Source of the DNA: Agapetus fuscipes
Lineage: Eukaryota > Arthropoda > Insecta > Trichoptera > Glossosomatidae
Length of the DNA: 64,000 nucleotides
Assembly (NCBI GenBank): GCA_951799405.1
Contig: OX637339.1
Coordinates: 10,850,001-10,914,000 of the forward strand
Direction of reading: 5' to 3'
Below the pieces are notes generated by a model, which was not told where the DNA came from, did no database searches, and worked only from the letters and a program-made list of their open reading frames with translations. The translations under genes and the position numbers were made by a program. Positions 52,446 to 62,813 of the stretch are shown here, piece after piece; within the stretch, counting starts at the first letter, position 1; each line of letters begins with the position of its first letter.

Positions 52446-52766
52446 AATTTGTTTTCTGTTAGTTTTGGATGTCCAATGTCCATACATATTATAATTTGGT
52501 GATTTTAATAATGTAATTTGTCATGTGTGTTCCTTGACTTATAGGTTGGTATGCGGCTGACCACCAATACTGTCGAGGACCAAGACTGTGAAGGACGGCA
52601 AGAGTTGCAGGGCTTATGTTCATTTGAGATTGGGTTTTTATAATGTAGGTCCACATGCGGCATGTGTTAGCGCAAAATTATACATGTCTGCTTGTGGGAA
52701 TGCATTTAATATAAATCTTAAATGATATATATCCTTGCCGCTTAGATTAGATTAGATTAGATTAGA
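51732..52766 (+). mobile_element. RTE-A, 5'-truncated copy with 1-kb extent
   Basis: Second longest RTE-A copy: RT C-terminal third, UTR, and module from about 52527 with an internal deletion (the TTCACTTTGCCAATG..CAGGG block is replaced by CGAGGACCAAGACTGTG). The tail has four GATTA units. Confidence 0.88.
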
Positions 52767-52789
52767 TAGGAATGTAAATCTCTAACCTA

Positions 52790-52985
52790 TTCAATCGTGG
52801 TTAGAATCAGTTATCTAGATTAGCTATAATAATTTTACATTATAAGGCAAGTATTAAAGAATTACTAATTATTTAACCTATCACAAAGTTAAAACTATCG
52901 TCTAGCAGGCCAAACGGGGATCGAACAGGCGCTACTTTAACTTCAAACATACGCCAGAATATAAATCGACAAATATGGCACACTG
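52790..52985 (-). repeat. SINE-C, diverged
   Basis: Minus strand: AGTAGCGCCTGTTCGATCCC (B-box), then GTTTGGCCTGCTAGACGATA. The head beyond 52970 is degraded. Confidence 0.5.
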
Positions 52986-53446
52986 CACCTCAATAGGTAT
53001 TATTTGATTTATCCAATCAAATTTATAAAACTCAACATTAGATTAGATTTTCTTTAAAAAATAGTAGGTACAATTTGAATATATCTGAAAAAGGTTGTGC
53101 TTATCTGTGATTTGCCTGAAGCTCACACCGTACTTGCATAGATGCATTTTTAGTTGGTACTCTGTGTTTATGGTGTGTGCGTGATGGGAAGGGAGGTGGG
53201 GAGCATGTACCAACAAGGGGGAGGTGGGAGGCACCGCTAAACCTGTCTCCTGCCTTCTGCGCCCACCGCAACTCTCCCTCCCATCCCTGCCTTCCCCTTC
53301 CACTCCCTCCCCGAGAGATGCATCCAATCCCGCGTGCAATGACTCCGTGCCTACTTACCTACAGCTGCATAGCGTGCACCTACAGTAATGCAGAGGTCTG
53401 CAATCAGAGTGCATTGAGAAGACGGAGAATTTCAATTACGACTTAG
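52986..53446. other. No gene; pyrimidine-rich patch at 53240-53320
   Basis: Overlapping ~90-codon frames on both strands follow the low-complexity CCCTCCCATCCCTGCCTTCC patch. I reject them as coding. Confidence 0.45.
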
Positions 53447-53580
53447 CTCCGTTAAGAGAAAGAAATGCTTGAAAAAGGTGATCGACATGAATTAATTGAA
53501 AGAGGTGTGCAAGGATAGGAAAAAATGGAGGCAACTCTGCACCCTTAGTGGAATGGTGACAGAGTTAGTTACAGTTACAG
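53447..53580 (+). pseudogene. RTE-B C-terminus and 3' end
   Basis: VCKDRKKWRQLCTLSG-like codons (GTGTGCAAGGATAGGAAAAA) are followed by CCCTTAGTGGAATGGTGACA and GAGTTAGTTACAGTTACAG. Very short. Confidence 0.6.
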
Positions 53581-53811
53581 ACCGTGCTGATAATTAAAAA
53601 AAAACAAACTCAAACATCTACACAATATTTGTTCCTAGCCCAGAAGATAAGTACATCTCTTCGTTAAGTGTGACCTCCTTATTTCTACGAGTTTATTTCG
53701 AAGGTCACTATTTGAGATGGGGTGTGTGTCAACTCTCTTCTCTTCTGCGAGGAATTCAATTCCAAGACCCATCTCGTGTTGCCGTGCCAATGGTATGATA
53801 TTGATGACTCT

Positions 53812-54385
53812 AGGATGGATGTCGTGGAAGAGGAAGACCGAGAAAGGTATGGATGGACCAAATTTTCGAAATAGCGAGTGAATGGGATATCCAGAGTCAT
53901 AATAAAAGGAGAGCTTGGATGAAAAAGGTTATGACTCTGGATGAAATGAAAGAAGTATGCAAGGACAGGAAGAAGTGGCGGCTAATCTGCAATGCTGATT
54001 TGTAATGTTGGTTTATTAGTTTGCTACATTTTTTGCATAATAAATTTTTGACTTTTTTTGTATAGATTTCTTTTTAAGGTTTTGTTATTTTTTATATTTA
54101 AATGTAATTTATTATTCATATTCCTTGACTTATAGGTTGGTATGAGGCTGACCACCCATACTGTAAAAAATGGTTCACTTTGCCAGTGTCACCCTTGTTT
54201 CAGGGAAGGTCGGCAAAAGTTGTGGGGCTTATGTTCATTTGAGGTTTGAATTTTATTTGTAAGTACACAATCAGCATTTGTAAGAGCGAACTACACGTGT
54301 TTGTTTGTGGGCATACATCTGAGAGCTTTGAATGAATATATCCTTGCAACTTAGATTATATTATTATTATAGATTATAGGTCCTA
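53812..54385 (+). mobile_element. RTE-A, 5'-truncated copy
   Basis: RT codons GRGRPRKVWMDQIFEIASEW to CNADL (stop 54003-54005), UTR, and module from 54119 (ATTCCTTGACTTATAGGTTG). Tail AGATTATATTATTATTATAG. Close to the 48708 copy in the UTR and module. 53581-53811 has nothing recognised. Confidence 0.85.
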
Positions 54386-54699
54386 GATTTTACCTCCCCT
54401 GTCTCACAGCATCAGTCAGATACCAGCTTTCCAGGCAGCGCAGTAGGTCCGGCCTACTTACTCCCTAACTCTCGCCCCTGCAGCCCTGCCATGCACTTGC
54501 GCAGTGCACACATGCGCGCTTGTATGTAGGTAGGTAGGTACATGCACGCCGCACAACATACAAGTTGCATTGACCTCCTTATTAAACCAACATTCTAGAA
54601 GGCACTAGACAATCTCAAGTGCATGAAGAAACTAATATTACAGACGCGTGCACTGCGCAGAGGCAAATATATTTCAAAATAAATGTACTTTCCTTTGCC
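54386..54699. other. No gene seen
   Basis: Contains (GTAG)n at 54526-54540. Otherwise unassigned. Confidence 0.45.
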
Positions 54700-54920
54700 T
54701 TTGCTTGGTTTAGGCATGTAGAAGAATGGAGGATGAAATACTTTTAAAAAAGTATATACCTACAGGAGAATGGGAAAGGACAAAGAGGAAAGGGAACATC
54801 GAGACAAGTATGGAGGATCAGATTGGTGAAATTGTGAAAGAATGGGATGTGAAAAGTGAATGTAAAAGTAGGAATGAAAAAGGCTCTGGCCATCCCTAGC
54901 GGAACGACCATGGAGTTGAA
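54700..54920 (+). pseudogene. RTE-B reverse transcriptase C-terminal remnant
   Basis: Pieces FRHVEEWRMKYF, TSMEDQIGEIVKEWDVKSEC and the 3' word CTCTGGCCATCCCTAGCGGA. Several frame changes. Confidence 0.6.
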
Positions 54921-54929
54921 AAAATTATA

Positions 54930-55085
54930 TGCCTTTCCAAAAGGCCGGTCACCAAGGTTCCACATAGCCTTACAGCCACTGGGTCTTACTTGTGTAATTG
55001 GCGTTTTCTATAGCTACGACTAAGTCGGATAAGTCTCTTGATGTGTGATACACACAAAAATAGCATTCACCAAAGAAATCATCAA
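54930..55085 (+). repeat. SINE-B, body and 3' part
   Basis: AAGGCCGGTCACCAAGGTTC, CAGCCACTGGGTCTTACTTG, then GTGTGATACACAC and AAAAATAGCATTCACCAA. Confidence 0.7.
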
Positions 55086-55182
55086 AATGTTTATTATTTT
55101 ATTTATTTAGTATCTACAAAATCCAAACCTATAGTATTACATACAGATAGTAACCAACTTACATTATTTGTTTTTTCATTTT

Positions 55183-55235
55183 TAGTGCACATGCAACATG
55201 TGTAACCACGAACTTACACGTGATGCTTGTTAATG
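55183..55235 (+). repeat. 3' module, internal fragment
   Basis: GTGCACATGCAACATGTGTA, then CACGAACTTACACGTG. Confidence 0.45.
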
Positions 55236-55604
55236 TAGAATGATGGCATGGCATATTTCCAATATTAAGGGGCTGATCTGATGTACAGGCATTAGTTTAT
55301 AAATGGAAAATTAAATTTAATGTCGAATCGTGTTTTCCTTGCATTATTTTGTTGAAATTAAGTCAACATTTCTATTGTTGTTAATTTGTTTGCGTTATCT
55401 AGAGGAAAATGCCAAAACGGCGGCAACTATCTGGACCACCAGAGAGTTGCTAATGACTGCATATGACACATTAGTAATACAATCTACGAGTATATTCTCT
55501 CATGTACTTTTACCTTGTCGTCGCATACGTAAAACTACACATTTGCACACATACAACTGACACAACTACACAGAGTGCATTTGTTCCTAAAATTATATGA
55601 AACT
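55236..55604. other. No gene seen
   Basis: The 76-codon frame 55330-55560 has no motif. Confidence 0.45.
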
Positions 55605-55850
55605 GTTAGTTCTTTGACTAAGGGGTTGGTATGAGTCTGACCCCGCAGTGCCTTTACAAAGTCACGTAAGCTATCGTTGAAAACATCGGGCCTAATATGC
55701 TAGTACGAGTATCATGAGGCTGATCTCCTTTACTGTCAAAAAATTGGTTCCCCATTACCAATGCCACTCCTGTTTCAGGGAAAGGCGCCAGGAGTTTATG
55801 TTCATCTGAGTTGTTGTTCTTTGCAAGTTCGTTCTCCACAATTTTGTCAT
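55605..55850 (+). repeat. 3' module start, duplicated around a MITE end
   Basis: GTTCTTTGACTAAGGGGTTG and GAGTCTGACC are followed by the right end of a GGCCCGGT MITE (CGTTGAAAACATCGGGCC, to 55693). A second module start follows (CATGAGGCTGATCTCC), through CACTCCTGTTTCAGGG, with the tail lost. Confidence 0.6.
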
Positions 55851-56605
55851 TACTATACGACTTCTCTGAGCAGACGTTGTAATTTAATATGTTTTAGTCG
55901 GTAAATTTGTCAATTAAAAAAAAACTATATTAAAAGACATAGTAGCATGTGTAATTATAAAGTGTAGAAGCACAAGATGGAAAAAGGCAAGAAAACATAA
56001 TATTTCACATGATTATAAACATGAATTTTCAGTTTTATTGATTGTAGAGGCATTAACTTTGTAATCTTTCATCATTAAGGATAAAAGGAAAGGATTAAGG
56101 GTAAAAGGATAAGGATTAAGGATAAAAGGATAAATAAGGAAAAAAAAAATCTTTTTATCCTTAAAGAATTTGCAGTGTTAATGCACAAACCATAAAAAAT
56201 CTAATTATTAAGTACTTGTCTTGTTGCGTTTCACAAGCCTGGCTGATAGTTGTGTATGACGTAAGCTAGTTCAGGTCCACTTACATTATAAGTATTACGT
56301 ATGCCAATGCAATTTTACGTTTTTTTACTTGATCACTTCTTTCTCTACAACGACACTATATTTCTTTGTTTATAGAGGAAGATGTTCCAAAGTCCACATC
56401 TGTTATCTAAGTTGCGCCGAGGCTGTTCACAAACGACCAGGTGATTCAAGAGTTGCATTATTCCGAATCTTATCAGAACCAGTAAACAACATGAGACAAT
56501 ATTGCGCATGTTGCTAGGCTAATTTCAATAACAATTAATGTTCGATAAATATTAAATAATTCATTTGTTATCATAACAAAAACAGAAATAAATTACAACC
56601 TTAAA
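55851..56605. other. No gene; tandem AAGGATAAAAGG at 56077-56165
   Basis: Units of GGATTAAGG and GGATAAAAGGATAA, with an inverted CTTTTTATCCTT at the right side that could fold back on the repeats. The rest is unassigned. Confidence 0.55.
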
Positions 56606-56790
56606 GTCTGGTGGATAGTTCAGTTTTTAGAATGCTTGCGTTTAAAACTAGAAAGCTAGGGCTCGAATCCCATCGAGGCTATCAAGAATGAATTCCCGTT
56701 TCGGTATTTCTTTCAAACCCAAAATGAAATACCTTCAAGATTTACTCAACCTTCACATGAAAAAAAACAACTAGCTTCTTTGGGAGCTAC
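56606..56790 (+). repeat. SINE-A, head and body
   Basis: GTCTGGTGGATAGTTCAGTT, then GGGCTCGAATCCCATCGAGG (B-box at 56660-56670), then TTCCCGTTTCGGTATTTC. Truncated after TTTGGGAGCT. Confidence 0.8.
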
Positions 56791-56931
56791 GAATCTGAAA
56801 AAAGGAGTTGAACAATATTTTGTGTTTCGGTGTTTTTTTCTTGCCTAAATTAAAACAGATATAACAGACAAGGCTTATTCAGCTGTAATAATAAATAAGA
56901 ACCTGCTACCTCAGGAATAGAGAAACTCTTA

Positions 56932-57366
56932 GAACCCGTTCCCCCTTGTCGGGTGTCGGATCCGTATATTCATCGGAAGTTCCAGTGGCAGAACTAATCT
57001 AATCTAATCTAATCTAAGTTGCAAAGATATGTTACATTGGAGATTCACATTACATGCATTCTCACAACCAGACACGTACAAGTTCGCGCTTGCACATGCC
57101 CCATGTGAACCTACAACATAAAAACCAAATCTCAAATGGACATACACCCTGCAACTCTGCCGTCCTTCCCTGAGACAGGGGTGACATTGGCAAAGTGAAC
57201 CATTTTTTACAGCATGGGTGGTCAGCCGCATACCAACCTATAAGTCAAGGAACAATTCGGACAAAATCGGTTTCCGACAAGTGTGAATAGCTCCATACAT
57301 AATGTTCTGCCACTGGAACCTCCGATTAGTATACGGATCCGACACCCGACAAGTGGGAACGGGCTC
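56932..57366. mobile_element. MITE with ~63-bp inverted repeats, TTA duplication, host of a 3' module
   Basis: Left arm 56932-56994 (GAACCCGTTCCCCCTTGTCG and on) and right arm 57304-57366 are complementary with few mismatches. TTA flanks both ends (56929-56931, 57367-57369). The interior is mostly a 3' module that landed after the MITE. The right side before the arm carries TTTCCGACAAGTGTGAATAG, original MITE interior. Confidence 0.88.
56995..57253 (-). repeat. 3' module inside a MITE, full length
   Basis: Tail (GATTA)n at 56995-57015, start GTTCCTTGACTTATAGGTTG ending at 57253. Hairpin CCCTGTCTCAGGG kept. It lies immediately next to the left MITE arm. Confidence 0.88.
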
Positions 57367-57369
57367 TTA

Positions 57370-57425
57370 CGTGGTTGGCGTAATATTGGTTCCCATATCT
57401 GTGAAAATAAGTAGGTTACGATTGC
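57370..57425 (+). repeat. SINE-A fragment
   Basis: GTGGTTGGCGTAATATTGGT, then CTGTGAAAATAAGTAGGTTA. Confidence 0.45.
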
Positions 57426-57503
57426 TATGATACCATGGAAAAAATTCTGCAGAGGACGAAAGCTATAATAGTTGGATATCAGAGAAACATGAAACTTATA
57501 AAT

Positions 57504-57681
57504 AATTATAAAAAAACACAGAGTTTTATTTTCACAAATTGAGTATTTAATACCACCTCAAGTATTTTCGACTTATTACTTAAGAGTATCCTCTTGATAA
57601 TGACGTGAATAAGTCGAAAGTACTTGAGGTGGTATTAAATACTCAATTTGTGCAAATAAAACTTTGTGTTTTTTTATAATT
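57504..57681. repeat. Large imperfect palindrome, 74-bp arms
   Basis: Left arm 57504-57577 and right arm 57608-57681 (AATAAGTCGAAAGTACTTGA and on) are complementary with a handful of mismatches around a 30-bp centre. TTGATAATGAC...GTCGAAAGTACTT (57592-57622) looks like a decayed hammerhead core. It is followed by TTTTCACTGTGTGAATAC, as at 24190. Confidence 0.85.
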
Positions 57682-58344
57682 TTTTATAAATATTTATAAA
57701 AATGAATTTTCACTGTGTGAATACACAAACTTTAAAAAGCCCACATGAAACTTAGTTTTTCTCGTGGGTTTCTACTCGCAGAAAAAAACGTTGTATTTAT
57801 AAATAAAGAAAATTCTGACTTACCTATCTCACAGGTATTTTAAATTAGTCACACTACTCCAAGTGTAAAACATAACGCTTGCACTCAAGGTTGATCATAC
57901 AAATTGAAAATTAATGGAAACTCAAAAAACACACCAACATAGGTAGGTATGATTGTAGTTACCATACAGTTTTTTTCAAAACGCTTTTGTTGAGTTTTTA
58001 AATAAAGCTTCATACTTGAGGTAGGTACCTACAGGGATTGGATCGATGTGAGAATTACGCAAACTGGCGAGTAGTAGTTTAAATTATTTTGGCGAAATAC
58101 GCAATAAGGAAAAAACAATGCAAAAATAACTTGCCATCGCGTGCAAAAAGTCATTTTGTAAGTCTATGTTTATTATAAGCCTATGTACCTACTTACATAC
58201 CTTTTTGCCTATAAATTGTGCGTAGAAAACCTAAATTATTACCTAAAGTAAGTACAGGTTCTTGATGTGTTTCCCATTGAGTCACTATTCTTCTTTCAGT
58301 GCCTCTTGCACTAGAGATAGGTATCTACATGCCATGGCTTTTTT
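57682..58344. other. No gene seen
   Basis: AT-rich with TAGGTACCTAC words. Unassigned. Confidence 0.45.
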
Positions 58345-58571
58345 TTTCAATAAATTTGTGAAGAGGAATGCAATTCACCAATCATCTTTGCCATTCCAGA
58401 AAACAGCATTAAAATCGTATTATATTATTAACAAATTTATTTCAATGTATTATTTTATGAATTATGAATTGATAATTACCTACCTACCCAATGACATAAT
58501 ATTGAACTTGAGTCAAAGTATCGTCAATAGGACCAGAACTTGCAATAGTTACAAATTAAACTATTCTTGGG
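58345..58571 (-). repeat. SINE-C, diverged
   Basis: GAAGAGGAATGCAATTCACC (3' part), CCAATGACATAATATTGAAC, then TATCGTCAATAGGACCAG. It matches 27243-27490 in reverse. Confidence 0.6.
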
Positions 58572-58650
58572 ATCGAATCTATTTATTATCTAAGCTGCAA
58601 AAATATATTTTCATCTGTGGTTCATATTCAATGCACGCCACAAGCAGGAA
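58572..58650 (-). repeat. 3' module tail fragment
   Basis: CTAAGCTGCAAAAATATATT, then TTCATATTCAATGCACGCCA and CAAGCAGG. Confidence 0.5.
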
Positions 58651-59104
58651 TTTCTTTATAAACACGATTTTGTAACCTGCCGAAAATTCGATATTTAGGT
58701 ACCTACTACCTATATGATTTTCTATAAATAAAGAGGTTCTTAGATTGCCATCATTGATTCTATACCTACTGCCTTCTATAGGTATGCTTCGATCGTTGGC
58801 AAGAAATTGCGCGCGAAAACAAACTACGTCAGTTTTCGCGCCAATATCTGACAGCTTACGTCAGAGTGACGTTTGGCGGCCTTGTGCGCGTGCGCGACCA
58901 CAGACAACAATCATTAAAATTCGCGTGCGATTTTTTATACCTACCTCACTGTGTGTATAAATGCCATCTACAAGTGTGCGTGTAAATATATATGTGTGTA
59001 ATTTGTGCTTATGTGTGAATATACGAATAGGTTCATTGTGTTACATACATTTTATTTTATTTTATGCGTACCACTCCTCTTTAGATATTTACATATTTTA
59101 TTTA
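58651..59104. other. Less AT-rich block, no gene
   Basis: 58795-58930 is GC-richer with GCGCGCGAAAAC, GTTTTCGCGCC and GTGCGCGTGCGCGACC. It might be regulatory, but I see no promoter elements I would defend. Confidence 0.35.
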
Positions 59105-59165
59105 CTCTGCAGAGGCTCTGGCCACCCCTAGCGGAATGGCGACAGAGTTACAGTTACAGTTACAT
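59105..59165 (+). repeat. RTE-B 3' end
   Basis: CTGCAGAGGCTCTGGCCACC, CCTAGCGGAATGGCGACAG, then AGTTACAGTTACAGTTAC. The cleanest copy of this end. Confidence 0.7.
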
Positions 59166-60329
59166 ATTTACTTTTTGTTTCAATGGAGTCGGAAAGCTTT
59201 TTCCCGCGGATTTTAGAAATCTGAATTTTTATCGACGGACTAACGTCACACATTTATGCGATTATATTAGGGTAGGTAGAAACTTAGCTACGCAAAACAA
59301 ATTATATCTTTTTTTACCTAAAAGTCTTATATTACCTTATTGTTAACGTATTTGTTTCAACATTAATTTTCATTTATATTTCTTTAATGAGGTCGGAACA
59401 TTTGAAATATCTCACGGCTATGTGACGTCACCCATAGTAAATTCCTGATAATAAATTTTTGCTAACTTTCTTTATTAAGTCAATCAAAGAATAGCACCTA
59501 GTAGATACCTACACTAGTTTTTTCATTTTTCATAAAAATCACTAACATTTTAATTGTAGAAAATATTTATGGCTGTGAAATTTCTACATGAAATTTAAAG
59601 CTGAATATCTTACACTTTAAATGTACCTACTCTCCGTAAAATGGGCACAAGAAAGGGTTCGCGCGAGTTTAAAAATGTAAAATCACTATCAATAGATATC
59701 TACCAATTCAGTAGATACAATTTAAAAATAAAAGTAGAGTATATTGTAGGTAGGTAGGTACCTACCTACATATCTACAAAAAGTTTTTAAAAAAATGATA
59801 AGGGATTTACTTTAAAAACCTTCATTTCAACAAAATATTATTTTTCCTTAAAATTACAATACTTACTTAAATGTGTTTAAGTGTGCAGATTTATATATGT
59901 ATGCGTAAAAGTGTGTGTAAGCGTGTTTGAAATATGTATAAATGTGTGTTTGTGTATGTGAGCTTTGTTTGTGTGTGTAAATTGCGGATTGGCTGCCGAT
60001 TTCGCGACCTGCCTCAACTTTGCGAATCGCAGATTGGCCGATCCGCGACATGCGCACTGCATCTCTGCATGTAGTGGTGTACCTACACGCACACAGTAAT
60101 AATAAGTGTCAGTGTATGTGTGAGGCGATAACAGGATGTGGGTGGGGGGGGAGTGATGTAGATTTGCATACATCTGTCTCTTTCAAGTTTCTGCGATACT
60201 AGGAAGACCACGCTAACTTTTTGGTTGTTTTTAATGACAATAAATGTTTTTTTTTAAATACATTTAAAAACATAAAACGTAGGTAGGTACCTATAGGTAT
60301 TATCGCTGAGAAAGTTCATAGTATTGAAC
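59166..60329. other. No gene; self-complementary (GTAG)n/(CTAC)n at 59749-59771
   Basis: GTAGGTAGGTAGGTACCTAC continues into CTAC, so the microsatellite folds on itself. 59383-59425 carries CACGGCTATGTGACGTCACC. Short frames are unsupported. Confidence 0.45.
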
Positions 60330-60577
60330 TATTTATAGTAACTTAAGAATGTATAGCCTACTGACATTTAAGGCTTATATTCAATGCACCCCCATAGGCA
60401 GACGTGTAAGTTCACGCCACTTACACATGCTGCATGTGCATTTACAAAAATAATCCAAATCTCACATGAAGTTAAATCTTGCAACTCCTGCCGCCGTTTG
60501 GGGTGGCATTGAAAAAAGTGAATCAAGCTTTTACAGTATGAGAGTCTGTCTCATACCAACCTATTAGTAAAAAAAAC
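60330..60577 (-). repeat. 3' module, old copy
   Basis: AATAGGTTGGTATGAGACAG start, CACATGCAGCATGTGTAAG kept. The central hairpin is lost and the tail degraded. Confidence 0.7.
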
Positions 60578-61568
60578 TATGAATTAAGCAATGTATTTGT
60601 ACATTTATTTATAAAGTAGAGGAACAACCATTTGCTGTTAATGAGATGAATAATTAAAAGAAGAGTTCATATTGCTATCAAAGAAAAGCGTATGCAAGCA
60701 AATCTCGTCTAGTTATAATGAGTTTTTAAATTAATTTTCGGGATAAATATTTTTTAGCAACTAACAGAAGGTACCCGACGTGTTTCACAACGCCATTTGT
60801 GCATGTAAAATTAATATATTTTCACAGGTTAAGGGAGCAGCCTTATGAAAAACAGAGATAAAAAAAATGTTGAACTCCAATCGAGATGAAACTTCACACT
60901 ACCTAAACCAAGCATGCGTAGGTACCTACACGTTTTCTGAGAATTTGGTCTGAATCTATAAAGCTTCCCATACGTTTAACATGAAAATCGATAAAAAAAA
61001 AACAACCCCCTATTTTCTCTTGCAAGCTTTTCCTGGCTTGAGTTTTTTTCAATAACGTTTGGTCACTCTATACATATATTAGTAAATTATATGTAGATAT
61101 ATATATATACAAAGAAGTATAAAGATAATAAAATTTGTAATAGCGCCTAGATATATATGTATAGCAAGGTTTTACTATCTACACTTATAGATGTTGCTAT
61201 TTATATGTTTTCGCAAACTGATAAGGCGCCATTTATTCGCAAATAAAATAGCGGCAACTGGCTTTTTGATAAAAATATCAGTGTTAATTTTTTAACATCC
61301 ACGCTTCACCTTCTTATGTGCTGTAGACCGCCATTTTTTGATAAACATAAAGGTAGTCTCTTTCACAAGCTTCCTTGAAAAATATCAAGTCCGAACATTC
61401 CAAATTTCTTCAATCTTCTTTTATATGTAAGTAGGGTTTTAAAAATCAAAAGCAAAATTTATTTATCAATTTGGTTATCAACCTGGCGGAGTGACTGAAT
61501 TTTTTCTTCAGGATTTTTTATTTGAGCTCTGTTTATAAATTAATCAGTTATTATCATAGAGGGCATTA
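60578..61568. other. No gene; SINE-A scrap near 60800-60850
   Basis: TATTTTCACAGGTTAAGGGA, then GCAGCCTTATG, is a SINE-A piece. The rest is AT-rich and unassigned. Confidence 0.4.
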
Positions 61569-61797
61569 GCTGACCACCCATAATGTAAAAAATGGTTCAC
61601 GTTGAAAATGTCACCCCTGTTTCGGGAAAGGTCGGCAAATGATGGAGGATTTATGCTCATTTGAGGTTTGTATTTTAATTTGTAAGAAGGTAAAAATGCA
61701 GCATTCGTAAATGTGAACTTACACGTGACTGTTCGTGGGTAGGTATGCATTTAACATGAATTTTAAATGTTAATATATTTGTGCAACTTAGATTAAA
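61569..61797 (+). repeat. 3' module, start lost
   Basis: It begins at GCTGACCACCCATAATGTAA, has CACCCCTGTTTCGGGAAAGG, and ends GTGCAACTTAGATTAAAGAG. Confidence 0.7.
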
Positions 61798-62355
61798 GAG
61801 ATTATTGTAATTAAAATCGGATCATTTAAAATTTCCCTGTTCTTTGTAAGTAGGTGAGTACCTACCTACCTCAGAAAACTATAAGCATTTTGTAAGCTTT
61901 TTGATTATCATCAACCCGACGGGCTTACGTCATTTTCTTCGCCTGGATTTTTCGTGTCAACTCAATTTATAAATTATCAAATAATAATTGAACAGAACTA
62001 GGGCAAAGGCTTCGCAAAATTGATTTCCTGGTATCAGGAGCACAGAGAGACCGAGGAGGTAGAAAAAACCTCTACCAACCAATACATTTGTGTTAGACTT
62101 GTATATAATGGATAACCGGTTCTGTGAATTGCTTAAATATCGCGAATATTTTGCCCACAAAAAGCGAGAGGTAAATAATATTATGCAGGTGCTTTGTTAT
62201 TGGCTGGGGCTGACTAACAGGTGTGTTATTCATACTTGGTTACTGTACCTATACCTCTTTTACTTGCATGTGACCCTGATAGCTTTTTGCCAATGTAGTT
62301 TTGTTCAACGGTCAAAATAGTTTGTTTTAAAATATGCAAACCGTCCTTCATTTAT
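61798..62355. other. No gene seen
   Basis: Frames of ~70 codons without motifs. Confidence 0.45.
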
Positions 62356-62590
62356 ATTTCGAATGTGCTCTTCGCTGGGTTGAAAAATTCATAAACCTTT
62401 ACCAATGACCGGTCACCAAAGGTCCATCCAGCCTCACAGCAACTGGGTCTTGCTTGAGTATTGGCGCTTTGTAGCGACGACCAAGCTCGTACACCTCTGC
62501 GGCACTACAACAAGTGTCATAGACCCCTAGAGTCTTTAGAATCTAGGGAGTCTCCCGCACAGGATTTCTTAAAAAAAAAAAAAAAAAAAT
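62356..62590 (+). repeat. SINE-B, body and 3' end with A-run
   Basis: GACCGGTCACCAAAGGTCCA, CAGCAACTGGGTCTTGCTTG, GCGGCACTACAACAAGTGTC, GGGAGTCTCCCGCAC, then ~18 A. It gives the exact 3' end of the family. The head is missing (5' truncation). Confidence 0.8.
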
Positions 62591-62607
62591 TCCAGATAGG
62601 TATGTAA

Positions 62608-62813
62608 AACCTAAATTGCAAAGATAAATTAGTAGCATTTAAGATTCATGTGGGTCAGAAAGCAGACACGTGTATGTTTGAGTTTCCACATGTGACATGG
62701 CGCATGTGCACTTCCAATGTGCACTTAAAAATCCAAATCTCAAATGAAACTTGCAACTTTTATTGACCTTCCTTTGGGTGACATTGGCAAAGTGAACATT
62801 TTTATTACATTGA
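62608..62813 (-). repeat. 3' module, old copy
   Basis: TTCACTTTGCCAATGTCACC, then AAGGAAGGTCAATAAAAG, and CTTTGCAATTTAGG at the tail end. The hairpin is partly lost. Confidence 0.65.

Noticed and set aside
53043..53446. 98- and 89-codon frames on both strands
   Set aside because: They depend on a CCCTCC/GGGAGG low-complexity patch and overlap each other in antisense.
58795..58930. CpG-rich promoter
   Set aside because: GC content is raised, but no initiator, downstream element or adjacent coding exon could be identified.
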